Source: Athripsodes cinereus
Lineage: Eukaryota; Arthropoda; Insecta; Trichoptera; Leptoceridae
DNA: 64,000 bases
NCBI GenBank assembly: GCA_947579605.1
Contig: OX388322.1
Coordinates: 10,168,001-10,232,000 of the forward strand
Direction: 5' to 3'
Each line of letters begins with the position of its first letter. Position 1 is the first letter of the stretch. The translations under genes were made by a program, and so were the position numbers. Shown piece by piece: positions 1-10,835 of the stretch. The notes under the pieces were generated by a model that saw only the letters and a program-made list of their open reading frames with translations, ran no database searches and was not told where the DNA came from.

Positions 1-110
1 GAGCATGCATGAGGAATTGTGTGACAGTGACGGAAGCGAAAGATGTATGCAAGGATAGAAGGAAGTGGCACTCGATCCTTTCTGCCTACCCCGCGAAGGA
101 AGCGGCGTGA
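1..110 (+). pseudogene. LINE (RTE-like) ORF C-terminus, fragment
   Basis: An open frame enters from the left edge and stops with TGA at 108-110. Its last residues (VTEAKDVCKDRRKWHSIL) have the Cys/Arg/Trp-rich look of the C-terminal tail of RTE-type LINE polyproteins. That tail follows the reverse transcriptase domain and is where these elements usually survive after 5' truncation. The hAT MITE target duplication begins three bases after the stop. The element body lies outside the window, so the assignment rests on about 30 residues. Confidence 0.5.
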
Positions 111-120
111 TGGTATGTAC

Positions 121-484
121 TAGTGATGTAACGAATGTGTGATTTTAGATATTCGCGAATGCGAATATCTGTTGCCGACATTCGCGAATGCAAATGCGAA
201 TATTGACTTGCTTAGATTTCTACAATATTGCTCAATCATTAAAATTTCTACCCCCCCCCTCCCCCCCCCCCGTCGCCGAATTTTTAAAATGGTATAGGAA
301 TATAAAATATTTCAAAACTCCTCGGTTTTCTAAAAAAATATTTCCTCCAGTAGGTACCTTTTTCTACAATGTACCGGGTAAATATCTGGTACTTTTACTG
401 AATATCCGATACTTTATTACCGAAATAATATTTGCAAAACATTCGCATATTTTTTTGCGAATACGAATATTCGTTACATCACTA
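121..484. mobile_element. hAT-like MITE, TAGTGATG family, copy 1
   Basis: Non-coding element with terminal inverted repeats that begin TAGTGATGTAACGAAT and end with the reverse complement TTCGTTACATCACTA. It is flanked by an 8-bp duplication that has drifted (GTATGTAC at 113-120, GTATTTAT at 485-492). Inside are repeated ATTCGCGAAT palindromic words and a poly-C tract near 251-272. An 8-bp duplication and short inverted ends are the hAT superfamily signature. A second, better-preserved copy lies at 60388-60662. Confidence 0.85.
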
Positions 485-642
485 GTATTTATGTATGCAA
501 ATTAAATCAAACACTGTTTCATTCCACTATGAGATTGTTTTAATTATTAGAACGTTTTCAACTACAATGTAGTCATCATCAGTAATATGATGTTAATCAG
601 TATAATAACTTTAATTTAAATATTATCTTTTATAATGCATTT

Positions 643-1300
643 CCACAGAGTTACACTTTAAAATATAGAATATTTATATTCCATAAATCTTCTGTATCAC
701 GACGTTATATTTTATGTGTATAATGTTTATATTTTATTCCATAAATCTTCTGTATCACGACGTTATATTTTATGTGTAAAATATTTAGGTATATTTTATT
801 CCATAAATCTTCTGTATCACGACGTTATATTTTATGTGTAAAATATTTAGGTATATTTTATTCCATAAATCTTCTGTATCACGACGTTATATTTTATGTG
901 TAAAATATTTAGGTATATTTTATTCCATAAATCTTCTGTATCACGACGTTATATTTTATGTGTAAAATATTTAGGTATATTTTATTCCATAAATCTTCTG
1001 TATCACGACGTTATATTTTATGTGTAAAATATTTAGGTATATTTTATTCCATAAATCTTCTGTATCACGACGTTATATTTTATGTGTAAAATATTTAGGT
1101 ATATTTTATTCCATAAATCTTCTGTATCACGACGTTATATTTTATGTGTAAAATATTTAGGTATATTTTATTCCATAAATCTTTTGTATCACGACGTTAT
1201 ATTTTATGTGTAAAATATTTAGGTATATTTTATTCCATAAATCTTCTGTATCACGACGTTATATTTTATGTGTAAAATAGCGATTAGACTAACTCTGTGG
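643..1300. repeat. 62-bp tandem array inside short terminal inverted repeats
   Basis: Ten head-to-tail copies of a 62-bp unit, recognisable by CCATAAATCTTCTGTATCAC, start at 681, 739, 801, 863, 925, 987, 1049, 1111, 1173 and 1235. The first spacing is 58 and all others are 62. Copies are almost identical (one carries CTTTTG for CTTCTG). The array is bracketed by CCACAGAGTTA (643-653) and its exact reverse complement TAACTCTGTGG (1290-1300), so the satellite appears to be the interior of a small DNA element rather than a free-standing minisatellite. Confidence 0.85.
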
Positions 1301-1734
1301 TATTATAAAATAAGACATTCAGGAAGTACCTATATCTGCCTTTTACAGGAATATAAAAAAGAGCGTTAATTCCATTCTATGCTGAGAACTCTAGAGAAGA
1401 AAAATTATGAATATCTATATAATTTCAATCAGTCGAAAGTGGCATTATATTATTTACATACATACATACAGTGTACTAGACACAATCATGATGCAGTAAA
1501 AATAAATCAAATCAATTTAATGACAATTATATTGTTATAATTATCATTGATAAGATGATTGCAACAAGAGTATTAAGTGGTATTATATATGTAAGTATTT
1601 TTGTCACTGATAATGATAACTAATCATTGTTTTATCAAATATATTATAATTTATATTTTTTGAGCACTCGCACCTGCATTTAGAAAAAGTAATATGTCAT
1701 CAAATTATTGATTATATTATATAATGAGTTACAA

Positions 1735-2205
1735 TCCATTGGATTGGTCTGCAACGACGAGTTTGGATTTTCATCTCCATTCCTCCCTATTCTCAGCCAG
1801 TCGCTTCAGCTCTACGTATGAGCCACAGTTTATTTCCCTCTTCAGTTGATCCATATAAGCGTCTCTTGGTCGGCCTCTCCCATTTGTGCCTTCGGTCCTA
1901 CCCTCTGCGATGGCGATGAGAAGTCCTGGGTGCTTGATGTTGTGGCTAATCCAGTTACCTCGTTGTTGGCTGATTCTTTTGAGGAGTTGCCTTATTTCGC
2001 CTACCCTGGTTAACACTTCTTCGTTTTCGACGTGTTCCGATCAATGAATCTTCAGCATTCATCTCTAGCACCACATCTCAAAGGCCGCCAACCGTCCGCT
2101 TTCACTCTAGCTGATGGTCCACGTCTCTCAACCACATAGTAAAATGCTCCATACAAAGGCTATAGTAAGATTCTTCCTCACACTTAAATCAATATTAGGG
2201 GATTC
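1735..2205 (-). pseudogene. RTE-like LINE 3' fragment (RT C-terminal region)
   Basis: The minus strand encodes a degenerate LINE C-terminus. Near 2150-2100 it reads AFVWSILL then ETWTIS, and an open frame from 2016 to 1771 contains GRGRPRDAYMDQLKREINC. The same protein tail is present on the plus strand at 45590-46025, so the two are copies of one family. Stops and shifts separate the segments. The 3' end lies at about 1735, where the sequence reads ATCCATTGGATTG before AT-rich flank. Confidence 0.85.
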
Positions 2206-3593
2206 CAATATTTTAGATAAATGCATAAAAAAGAAAAAAGTTTAAATATCTTAAAACACTATGCGTTCAATTTCAGGTGCTTGATTGAAACAATAAAGTC
2301 GCTTTCTAAATAATTTACTACTTTATTTAATTTACCAATCTTGGTGGTTGTGAAATCTATCTATTTTACTACACACGTCTATGAATATTTTCAAAGCTGT
2401 TCATTGACCGAAATAAATGGCAGTTTTATGTCAATGTTGCTATAAGGACATTGTAGTAATAGGTGTGATACAATGTGATACGATTCTAAAATTAGTACCT
2501 AATAATAAATATTATCGGCATGTGACAATATTTTTTATTAATCAACCGGAAAAATCAATTATGCACAAGATTGTACGATTTACATATAAATGTATCTGAA
2601 TATTCAATCATAAAATTATCTCTGTCAATTTAACCGGAAAAAACAAGACATTACAGCCGTCTATCCTTACCTACATTTTTTTAAAATTGCAGACTAGACA
2701 ACCGCTTTTAAAATACATAGAATCCAATCCAATCTTAGCAATGTCAGACTTGCGTACTTTACGAGATGGCTTTAAAGCAGTAAAGAAAAAATAAATAAAT
2801 AAAAATATCTATCAATATTATTCCGTCACGGCATCTCCGACAAGACGGAAAGCCAGTGAACGCTAGTGGATTAACTGTATACCAAGTTGACGCAGTCATA
2901 TGTGTGGTACATACCTAAAGAAAAAAAAAATTTCAGTCTTTAGCAGCGCCCTTAAAGATAATACGAGTAGATGTATACGGCGCCATGACATGATGTCTAC
3001 CTATTTTCATCATCGCTTTAATAATATATGGCACTTATATAAAAAAAAGAATACTGAACATTGTGATTTAGATAGATATACTCTCCTTTTGTTCTAAGTA
3101 AATATTATGTAGGTACATAATGAGTTAGCACCATAATTTATTTACATACTTTTATTTGACATAGGTAGGTACCTACTTAATTCTTTTCAATCCACACTCG
3201 AACCTACATAGATCATAATTCACTCGATTGCGGGTGCATTGCAGTAAAATGAAATAAGAAGAAGAACCTACATAGTTCTTTTTAATTAAAATGTATTTCT
3301 GATAGTGTTGGCACGCCGTTCTTCCGATTAGATTTTGCACAATGTTACATTAAGTAAATTCGGTTTTCTAATCTAGATGTCTCATTGGTTTTGTCATCTG
3401 CGCATCATGCCCAAATCCAGTAAAACAGTAAAAAAATTAGTGACTAAATATTCCTACATTTAATGCGTGGTTGGTGATAAATTATGTGCTGTGTTGCTGG
3501 TCTTACCTTTTTTTAATTTTATTCTTTTGTATCTTTAGTTTTAAGTTAGTTTATGAGCTTCGAAGATTTCAAAAATCTTTTCATAGAACATCA
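2206..3593. other. intergenic, AT-rich, no gene seen
   Basis: Only short open frames without recognisable domains. One 21-base block with TTCCGTCACGGCATCTC near 2820 recurs in altered form near 11985 and may be a small dispersed repeat. Confidence 0.6.
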
Positions 3594-3837
3594 GGGCTAT
3601 TCTTGACACTATCTAAATACGATATTTATCTTGTCTTGATCTTAATACGACGTGCGAAGCGACTATACCTATAGTAAAAAATACGTGCATATATGCAGTA
3701 TACAGTATACTGCATAAGAATCTCACTCACGGTAGCAGTAGCGCGGTATTTTTTACCATAATCCCTTCACCCGTCGTAGGTACTATTAAGATCGAGACTA
3801 GATTAAGATCGTATTTAGATTGTGTCAAGAGTAATCC
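3594..3837. mobile_element. MITE with long imperfect terminal inverted repeats
   Basis: The left arm (GGGCTATTCTTGACACTATC onward) and right arm (reverse complement GGATTACTCTTGACACAATC) pair over roughly 100 bases with mismatches, including a shared TAGTAAAAAATAC-like core. Near the centre is the palindromic CAGTATACAGTATACTG. No coding potential. The superfamily is unclear because no clean target duplication was found. Confidence 0.65.
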
Positions 3838-4321
3838 AACTAGTTTGATAATCCAATTTTTATGCATATATCGACTGTATAATCGATTTGTTATAAATAA
3901 AATTATACCTATCTATATGTTACATTATTATAATGTCTTGGAACTATCATTGCACGTGAACACGCAAAAAATTAGCAAGAAGGCAAACACTAACAGAGAT
4001 ATTTTCGATTCTGATAATTTTTCGCTATAAGTTTTATATTTCAAAAAAAGAACTCCAGAAAAATCTATTAAATGATTAAATTCGATTATAACTACCCATC
4101 AGCAATATAACCACCATCACCAATACCACTCAGCTGAAAAGATGTTTCATCGAATAATTTACCAGTTAATACAAATTCCTTAAAACAAAATAATTATACC
4201 GTACATCAATGCCTATAGATGTCCACGAAGTCTGCCGATGGCCGTGCATTCCATCAAATCTAAGTTCGGACTATTTCGATTTTCTACCAATTAACGAAAA
4301 TTATAATCGACAATTAGTTAT

Positions 4322-4505
4322 TTAAGAAACAAGATAGTCATTTCACTGTTGACTTTAACAATTTGTTAGACGGCTTTCTAGAGCTTCCGCTCTCATCATC
4401 TTCACACTACTTTTGCCTGCTGATGAGAGCGGAAGCTTTTGAAAGCCAGTTCACACATTAATAAAGTCAACACTGGAAAAACTATGTATATCTTGTTTCA
4501 TTAAT
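4322..4505. mobile_element. foldback MITE
   Basis: Two nested inverted segments share one axis near 4410. The inner stem is GGCTTTC...GCTTCCGCTCTCATCA against TGATGAGAGCGGAAGC...GAAAGCC. The outer arms contain GAAACAAGATAGTCAT and GTTGACTTTA with complements at about 4460-4500. Non-coding. It is about 185 bp and is interpreted as a non-autonomous foldback transposon. Confidence 0.65.
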
Positions 4506-4879
4506 AACTTATTACTATGTCCACCAACAACCGTCGCTCGATAAATTAAGCTTTATATAATCGATAAAGTGATATATGTTGTAATGATTAAATACAATGT
4601 TATTTCATCATCTAAAAATCTGAATGTGAAAATGTTATATAAATAGGTACACACAAGTACATTTGCGTCACTATCACGGGACCGTAATGCTAAAATAGAA
4701 ATGTGATAGGTGATAGGATAGAACTAGAAAACAGTTTGACATATTGTGATTGTCTCCTTGGATAAGGAAATATTATAATGATAAGTTATAATTTGTTAAA
4801 CGATCGCAAATGCACGATAAGTTTGCTTAAAGTTATTTTAAGTATGTATTCGCGCTTTACAAAACAATACATATGCGTC

Positions 4880-5050
4880 TATTTAGGACCTCTAGGAGGA
4901 CAGAAGTGTGGAAAGACCCCAAAAAAATGGGTTGAAGATTTTGTCCAAATAATGGAAAACAGTAGTATCGTGTTGCTCGAGATGTATGGAAAAATGGAAA
5001 GTATGGAAAAGTTTTGAAAAGGTCTTGTGTGTGGTGGAGAAAAGAGGGCT
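4880..5050 (+). pseudogene. LINE C-terminal tail, degenerate
   Basis: The frame contains KTPKKWVEDFVQIMENSS followed by a Met/Lys-rich stretch. This matches the pattern GRPPxRWxDDhVQhxGSSW seen at the C-terminus of many insect LINE polyproteins just before the 3'UTR. Conserved Arg and Trp positions have decayed and the frame breaks at about 5015. It is an isolated fossil, assigned from pattern only. Confidence 0.45.
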
Positions 5051-7430
5051 AACAGTAAGTATGCAGGATGTAAGGATACATGAGTGTAAAATAAAACAAA
5101 GTAAAGCAAAAAACGCACTTGCAAGCAACAATGCACTTAAAGATTCATATATAATGATAAAAAAAGTTTTTCGTAGCTCATCATAAGATGTTATAGAAGC
5201 CTTGGAAGTGAACTTATATCATAAATTTTCTTTTACACGAGACTTATAAATGTTTATATAGATAAGTATTCCGCCTAGCAACAAATCAAGATACTCTAAC
5301 ATCTACACTTCTAACATGTTGTCTTATTGGTAGGTACATAAATTTAACATTCTCAAATGGAAAATTTTAAGAAACGCTAAAAATAAAAATCGTGTAAGAA
5401 AATCAAACATAATTTAGACAAATCAGAAAATTATGTTACTCATAGCATTTTAATATTAACATTTGAATAATAATTTACTATTAACTTATCTAACTACGAG
5501 TATTATTGAGTGATTTTTATCATACTGTTATTATGAATAAAACTACATATTATCATAAGATGATAATAAAATACAACATTATGTATTGCATCGATAAAAA
5601 TCAAATTAAAATAGTGATAAAGTGTCAAAGTTGTTGACACAAAGTAATATTTTAACCCGTTTATATGTAGATAAGTAGGTATTTGTTTGCCTATCAATAT
5701 ATTCACCGGACAAGGAATGGGAAAACGGATGCCCTCTATTTCGTTCTTATTCTAATGGTATTCTTATTAGTAAACCATGTTGGAGCCCTTAGGCACAGCG
5801 ACGATAAGGGGCTCCCCCCCCCCCTCTGGCTGATATTGATTGAAAACCAAAAACTATGTATCTTTTTTGTCTAGGCAAATATGTCAACATTTTAGGATCC
5901 TATGTCCTTATGGTAAAGACGGTACTGCTTATTTGAGAACCGTTTTAGACTATGTCTATGTTTAATTGTTATATGGTAAAAAAAAATGCTACCGCTATTT
6001 TCTTAATTTAAAGCTGAAACTAAAACTTAATCGACACAGTAAATAAGTAATATCTATCCTCGGAAAATGTGATATATTTTCTCCGATAACACATAAAACA
6101 GAAGACAGCATAAACATGAATATACCTACAACTCTATAAGCGAAACCGGGTCTTAAACTAGTTTGATATAATATAATATATATATTATAAGGTAATGTCA
6201 TTAACAAAACTTCAAAAGAGCGGCAAATTATTCGTCATTTCTTTTTAATGATACTTGTAGTTTTCTCGTTTTTTTTCTATAATACATGGTAACTCAACGT
6301 CATCTTTACCAATCACTACACACGATTTTTTGATTCAACAATTGATAATGTCTATTGTCCATCTGAACCGACATTATAACGTAAATTAGATACATGGAAT
6401 CACACTAACGCAGCGATAAGAGAAAATAAAAAGAGCAAAGTTATTGTAGAAACAATAGTGCGCCCTGTTTGACCTGTTACAGCCATTGATATAACATAAT
6501 AGATCAATGGTTACAGCAGGCATAATTTTTCATTCACTGAATCATTAAAAATCCAAGACCATAAGGAACCAAGACCATGTGTATGTAGTATAAGAATAAA
6601 ATTTTCAATTTTCAAAAGATAATCCAAAAATAATAATATTGTGATGAGTAAAGAAAAATGAATAATTAGTGAAAATAATGATGTGATGAGTAAAGAAAAA
6701 TGAATGAATAGTGGAAAAATTTCCAATGTTGTTTCAAATGGTCCAAAAATGCTCTTCATTTAATTTTTTTAAATAAATTAAATGTTAGCGGGTAGGCGGT
6801 GTAACTAGCCGCTACATGTGGAATATCTCATATAAATAAATTCAGCATGGAAAGGGTTAAAATACAGTGTTTATGCATCTTTTTTACATCTCACTTCATT
6901 GGAACATTTCAACATTCGCACACACTTCAGGAATAAATTATGTCCGAAAGTCGAGGTTCGCCTGTTAATGACAGAAAATGAAAGGTCAATGTGTTTCCGA
7001 GGTTACGTTATGACAATAAGATCCAACTGATAATACAATCAAATCAAGAATGTTTAAACACAGATACTCATTCAGTACACACAGATACTTATTATAATCA
7101 GTAATTAAATAAATGATTATTCATATCAATACATGCAGAGTAAATACAGACTGATGGCATCAAATACACTGGACAAACTGTATACTATTATTATATTATT
7201 ATTTCACATATCGTACACTCTTTTGAATGCACATTTGCTTCATTCTTTTCAGTGCTTTTGCTTTGTATTTGCAAATTGAATTTGAAAAAGAGAGATTAGA
7301 TCAATGTCTTAATTTAAACTATTTTTAATTTATTATAAATTCTATTGTAGTGTAACTTTTAACTATGTATTTATCTTCATGATTTTTGTCTTGTTTTTGA
7401 TTTAAGTAAGGTAAAGTATGTACCTACCTA
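5051..7430. other. intergenic, no gene seen
   Basis: AT-rich sequence with short frames only. A GC-rich patch with a poly-C run at 5813-5825 interrupts it. A near-exact duplicated phrase (GATGAGTAAAGAAAAATGAAT) lies at about 6643 and 6682. A (TTA)n tract near 7190 resembles a LINE tail. No domain was recognised. Confidence 0.55.
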
Positions 7431-7610
7431 TTATTACTGTTTGCTAGCAACGTGTTCGTCATACGCTTCGGTAATTTGCGGGACCTTGATTGGTTTGTTT
7501 GCTGAAGAAATTTGAATGTTGACATTTGTTAAGTTGAACTGTTTTTGTCCCTTAAGACAATAAATAAAAAAATAAACTACAAACATATTTATAACATTAC
7601 TAATCCTCAT

Positions 7611-7660
7611 ATATAGTGAGTAACAATACCTTGGCTGGGTCTGCAACGAGCTTGGATTTA
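7611..7660 (-). mobile_element. LINE 3' end, target of the Penelope-like insertion
   Basis: Minus-strand sequence reading AAATCCAAGCTCGTTGCAGA and then a TTACTCAC-like end matches the 3' terminus of the LINE family at 1735-2205 and 45590-46025. The upstream part of the same copy (GAATAGGGACGAATATAAAG on the minus strand) continues beyond the Penelope-like element at about 9067-9090. This LINE copy is therefore split by that insertion. Confidence 0.75.
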
Positions 7661-7745
7661 ATGTGGTTTGAAGGCTTTCATGGCGATCTTCACTATCTGG
7701 TTGTTGGTTTTCGGGTTTGCCATGTCTTGATTTGTTAAATCGACG

Positions 7746-7775
7746 TTTCGGTGCACTTGCTGGCCCCATCTTCAG
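7746..7775 (-). ncRNA. candidate hammerhead ribozyme core, copy A
   Basis: On the minus strand the core CTGAAGA (fits CUGANGA) is followed 19 bases later by GAAAC, with a GC-containing imperfect helix II between. Hammerhead ribozymes are known in Penelope-like pseudo-LTRs. Helix II has mismatches and helix III would be minimal, so activity is uncertain. Confidence 0.45.
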
Positions 7776-8684
7776 GATATGAATGAGTGATGAGTGTGAG
7801 TTTGTTCCAATGTATTAAATGTTAACTGTTGCAGCGTGAGCGTGCGTAGTGTAGTGGTGGAGTGCGTAGTGTAGTTGTGATGTGTAGCGCGGTGTGTGAC
7901 GTCATTCCCTAGTGGTGCGGCTAACGTCGCGTCGTGTGGAGTGGTGTGTGTAGATGTCGTTACAGCGGGCGGTGATGTGGGTGAGGTGTGTTTGTTGCGT
8001 CGTATTATCGTATGCCATGCTTTATGTAAATACTGTCCCTCGTCACGGTTGATGTTATGTGGATGCTTGTAAATCTCTATTGTTTCACGTACCATTCTAC
8101 TACGATGATTATTAGGAGCGGCGAGTATATTAGGTTTGATTGGTATTTTGTGTCCTGTATCCATAAGATGTTCGGCGAGAGCTGAGTTGCCTGGATAACC
8201 TAGACGACAAGCACGATCGTGTTCTGCCATGCGTGCTGACAAGTTTCTACTTGTTTGACCGACGTATACTCGTCCGCATACCGGGCATGTGAGTTTGTAT
8301 ACACCATTTGTCTCGCCTTCTATCTTGTCCTTTACCGGTCTAAGTAGTGATCTGATTTTGCGTGGTGCTGAGAATATTGTTCGAATGTTATGTTTCTTCA
8401 GGATTTTACTTAATTTTACTCGTTATGCCATCAATGAAAGGGATTACGGCGGTGTTTTTGTACGGTTCAGTTGGCTGTGATGATGTAATGGCGTCTTTGC
8501 GTAAAGTGTTTTTCATGATTCTTGTTATCGTGTATCGTCGATATCCGTTGCATTCCAGTGCGTTAGTTAAAGTGTTTAATTCACTGTCGAGTTTTGTTTT
8601 CTCACATATGCGTGCTGTTCTTAAAGTTAGCGTTCTTATTAATCCATTCTTTTGCGAAGGGTGGTGGTGAGAGCTAGCATCCAC
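7772..8684 (-). pseudogene. Penelope-like RT C-terminus and GIY-YIG endonuclease
   Basis: Read on the minus strand from 8684, the first part carries the thumb/linker region of a Penelope-like reverse transcriptase, including VIPFIDGITSKI. A single extra A at about 8412 shifts the frame. The next part reads LLRPVKDKIEGETNGVYKL and TCPVCGRVYVGQTSRNLSAR, giving the GIY-YIG pair as GVY and YVG with the CxxC knuckle between them. This leads into AEHDRACRLG and an H/T-rich tail ending at 7772. The endonuclease nicks target DNA for reverse transcription in this element class. The catalytic Arg and a downstream Glu candidate (RETIEIYKH) are visible. Confidence 0.88.
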
Positions 8685-8980
8685 ATAACATCAACCGTGA
8701 CGAGGGACAGTATTTACATAAAGCATGGCATACGATAATACGACGCAACAAACACACCTCACCCACATCACCGCCCGCTGTAACGACATCTACACACACC
8801 ACTCCACACGACGCGACGTTAGCCGCACCACTAGGGAATGACGTCACACACCGCGCTACACAGCACTGATACACATCACAACTACACTACGCACTCCACC
8901 ACTACACTACGCACGCTCACGCTGCAACAGTTAACATTTAATACATTGGAACAAACTCACACTCATCACTCATTCATATC

Positions 8981-9011
8981 CTGAAGATGGGGCCAGCAAG
9001 TGCACCGAAAC
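8981..9011 (+). ncRNA. candidate hammerhead ribozyme core, copy B
   Basis: Same motif as copy A, now on the plus strand in the inverted terminal repeat: CTGAAGA at 8981-8987 and GAAAC at 9007-9011. The conservation of both core boxes in the two arms is as expected for an element-encoded motif. Confidence 0.45.
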
Positions 9012-9066
9012 GTCGATTTAACAAATCAAGACATGGCAAAACCAACAACCAGAGAGCTTGGATTTA

Positions 9067-9755
9067 CTTTATATTCGTCCCTATTCTTACACTAATTAAT
9101 TTTGTGGAATCCAGAATGCTATTTATAATTTCTAGGCTCGGCGGACTAAAGCACACATTTCAAAAATATAGACTTTGCAGCTTAATATTAAATAAATAAA
9201 ATGTTATTTAGCTAATTAGGTACTTCTTAGCTGACAGAAAAACCCGAAAACATGTTGTACATTGGCGTAGATTTCATCAAAAGCATAACAAGATAGATAT
9301 CTATTTCACAGTTCAAAGAGCTTTTTATCACAGCTGTCGCAGACCTTTGTTCAGATATAATGTACATAAATATTATGTTGGGATCAAACTTACGATTAAT
9401 CATCCATTACTCCTTGGTCTCGCCTTATAAATTTATTTGTTAATTCATACATTGTACGGCTAATTTGCCTAATTACATAAATATTACAATTTAAAAGTAA
9501 TAAAAATATGAATAAAAGTATAAAATATAGAAACAAAATAAAAACATCTTAGTATTGAACTGTATGTACATAAAGCTCCAAATTCAGTATACTGAAGTTG
9601 AAAACAAAACATAATACAGTTATCGCTTATTATCAATTATAAAATAGTATGCATCTATGTTATATTATGCATCAGACTGATTTTTTTTCTTTTTTATAAA
9701 AGATGTATCATGGTTTTTGTTATAAGCTCAAATACAAATTTATACACCTTTCACA
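9067..9755. other. intergenic, no gene seen
   Basis: The first 25 bases are the split LINE copy. The rest is AT-rich and without recognisable structure. Confidence 0.6.
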
Positions 9756-9885
9756 GTAAGCTAAAAGCTTGTGTCGTGAAAGGGGTGTTTGCCGGCACCT
9801 GGGATCGAAACGTGCACCTCTTGTGCACAAGGCCGAAACTCTACTTTCTAGGTTACCGACAAACTACTAATTGGGCCATCCCTTC
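9740..9885 (-). mobile_element. tRNA-derived SINE
   Basis: On the minus strand a box-B-like GTTTCGATCCC (9801-9811 region) follows a degenerate box A (TCGGTAACCTAGAAAG, about 9843-9858) at tRNA-like spacing. A body with CTTTCACGACACAAGCTTTT follows. The same body without the tRNA-like head recurs at 48347-48400. The paired pol III boxes and the dispersed body make a tRNA-derived SINE the best reading. Confidence 0.6.
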
Positions 9886-10655
9886 TAAAAATTATCTATC
9901 CCCGGACATCGAGATATGTTTAGGATTCAAGAATCATAATTTCTTGTCACATTCACGATGTAATACATATTAAATATATCTAACGCTTCTCTAGCTACTG
10001 TGCAATGGCATAAATTTCAGAGATACACCTACCAACCTAGATAATATTGTAGTACACGAGAAAATAAATGATTAAAGAAATAGAGAAAATAAAAAATATG
10101 TCTTATTTTATGAGCAGAATTTAGTTCTATAATTGCTATTATCTGTTCTGTGTTAAAAACACGAAGATCAAATAAGCTACTTCTGTTTAAAGCGATTTTG
10201 TGCCAACTAAGTCATCATTGTTCACATTTTTATTGTTGAATAGGCTTTGCGATATTAAATAACAATAAAAAATTAAAAAGATTTTATAGTCACCACTAAT
10301 ATTTAGAAAAAAAATACATTTTAAATATACATCATTAATGAACCATTATCAGTAAAGTACGAGTATGTTGAAGATACGCTAAGTCAATACTACTAATGCT
10401 GCATTATAGGTATAGTGCACTGCCCTTCATTTAGAGGACTCTGTAGTGGGTAAAGTAAGTCGTATTTGAATATTAATTTTAAGATATTTATTATTATCGT
10501 TTCCTTAGAAAATATCGAACGATCCAACTCGCATTTAGACAATACGAAATATCTCACACGAAGTAGCTAATAGACCACAGCATTTACTCATTCGGCACTA
10601 ATAATTCATTACATTTTAAAATGTCTTCAATACTTATACAAAAACTAATTTATTT
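9886..10655. other. intergenic, no gene seen
   Basis: AT-rich sequence with only short frames. No repeat or domain was recognised. Confidence 0.6.
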
Positions 10656-10659
10656 AGTC

Positions 10660-10835
10660 TATGGTCTATAATAGGACGACCGTGTCTTGAACCTTCGTCT
10701 GCTCAGGTGGTTGGATGGAGTGACAAGGGAAACCGAAGTTACGGAAATAACAATTAGAGAACTGTATCCTGCGACGATTACCGAAAGAGGTCGTGTCCCA
10801 TAAAGTGTTGTAGAGTCTCTGATGATGATGATAAT
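10660..10835 (+). mobile_element. RTE-like LINE 3' fragment with (GAT)n tail
   Basis: The sequence includes GGACGACCGTGTCTTGAACC, a frame with LRWLDGVTRE-like residues (LLRWLDGVTRETEVTEI) and ends in GATGATGATGAT at about 10819. RTE elements typically end in such trinucleotide tails, as does the better copy ending at 28690. Short and degenerate. Confidence 0.4.

Larger units (their letters stand above)
7661..9053 (-). mobile_element. Penelope-like element, 5'-truncated, with inverted terminal repeats
   Basis: The element is bounded by an exact 13-bp target duplication GAGCTTGGATTTA at 7648-7660 and 9054-9066. The ends (about 7661-8070 and 8680-9053) are inverted copies of one another, as known for Penelope-like elements, whose pseudo-LTRs can be direct or inverted. 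The middle encodes, on the minus strand, the RT-endonuclease linker and a GIY-YIG endonuclease. Most of the reverse transcriptase is missing, so the copy is dead on arrival. The two arms differ by small indels (for example CCC GAA near 7715, absent near 9040). Confidence 0.9.

Noticed and set aside
643..1300. CRISPR-like regular array
   Set aside because: Units are contiguous and identical with no unique spacers, and the DNA is clearly from an animal. It is a tandem satellite.
7434..7769. 111-codon frame starting MGPASAPKRRFNK, and its twin at 8987
   Set aside because: It starts in the Penelope-like terminal repeat and runs into split LINE and flank. The shared start reflects the inverted repeat, not a gene.
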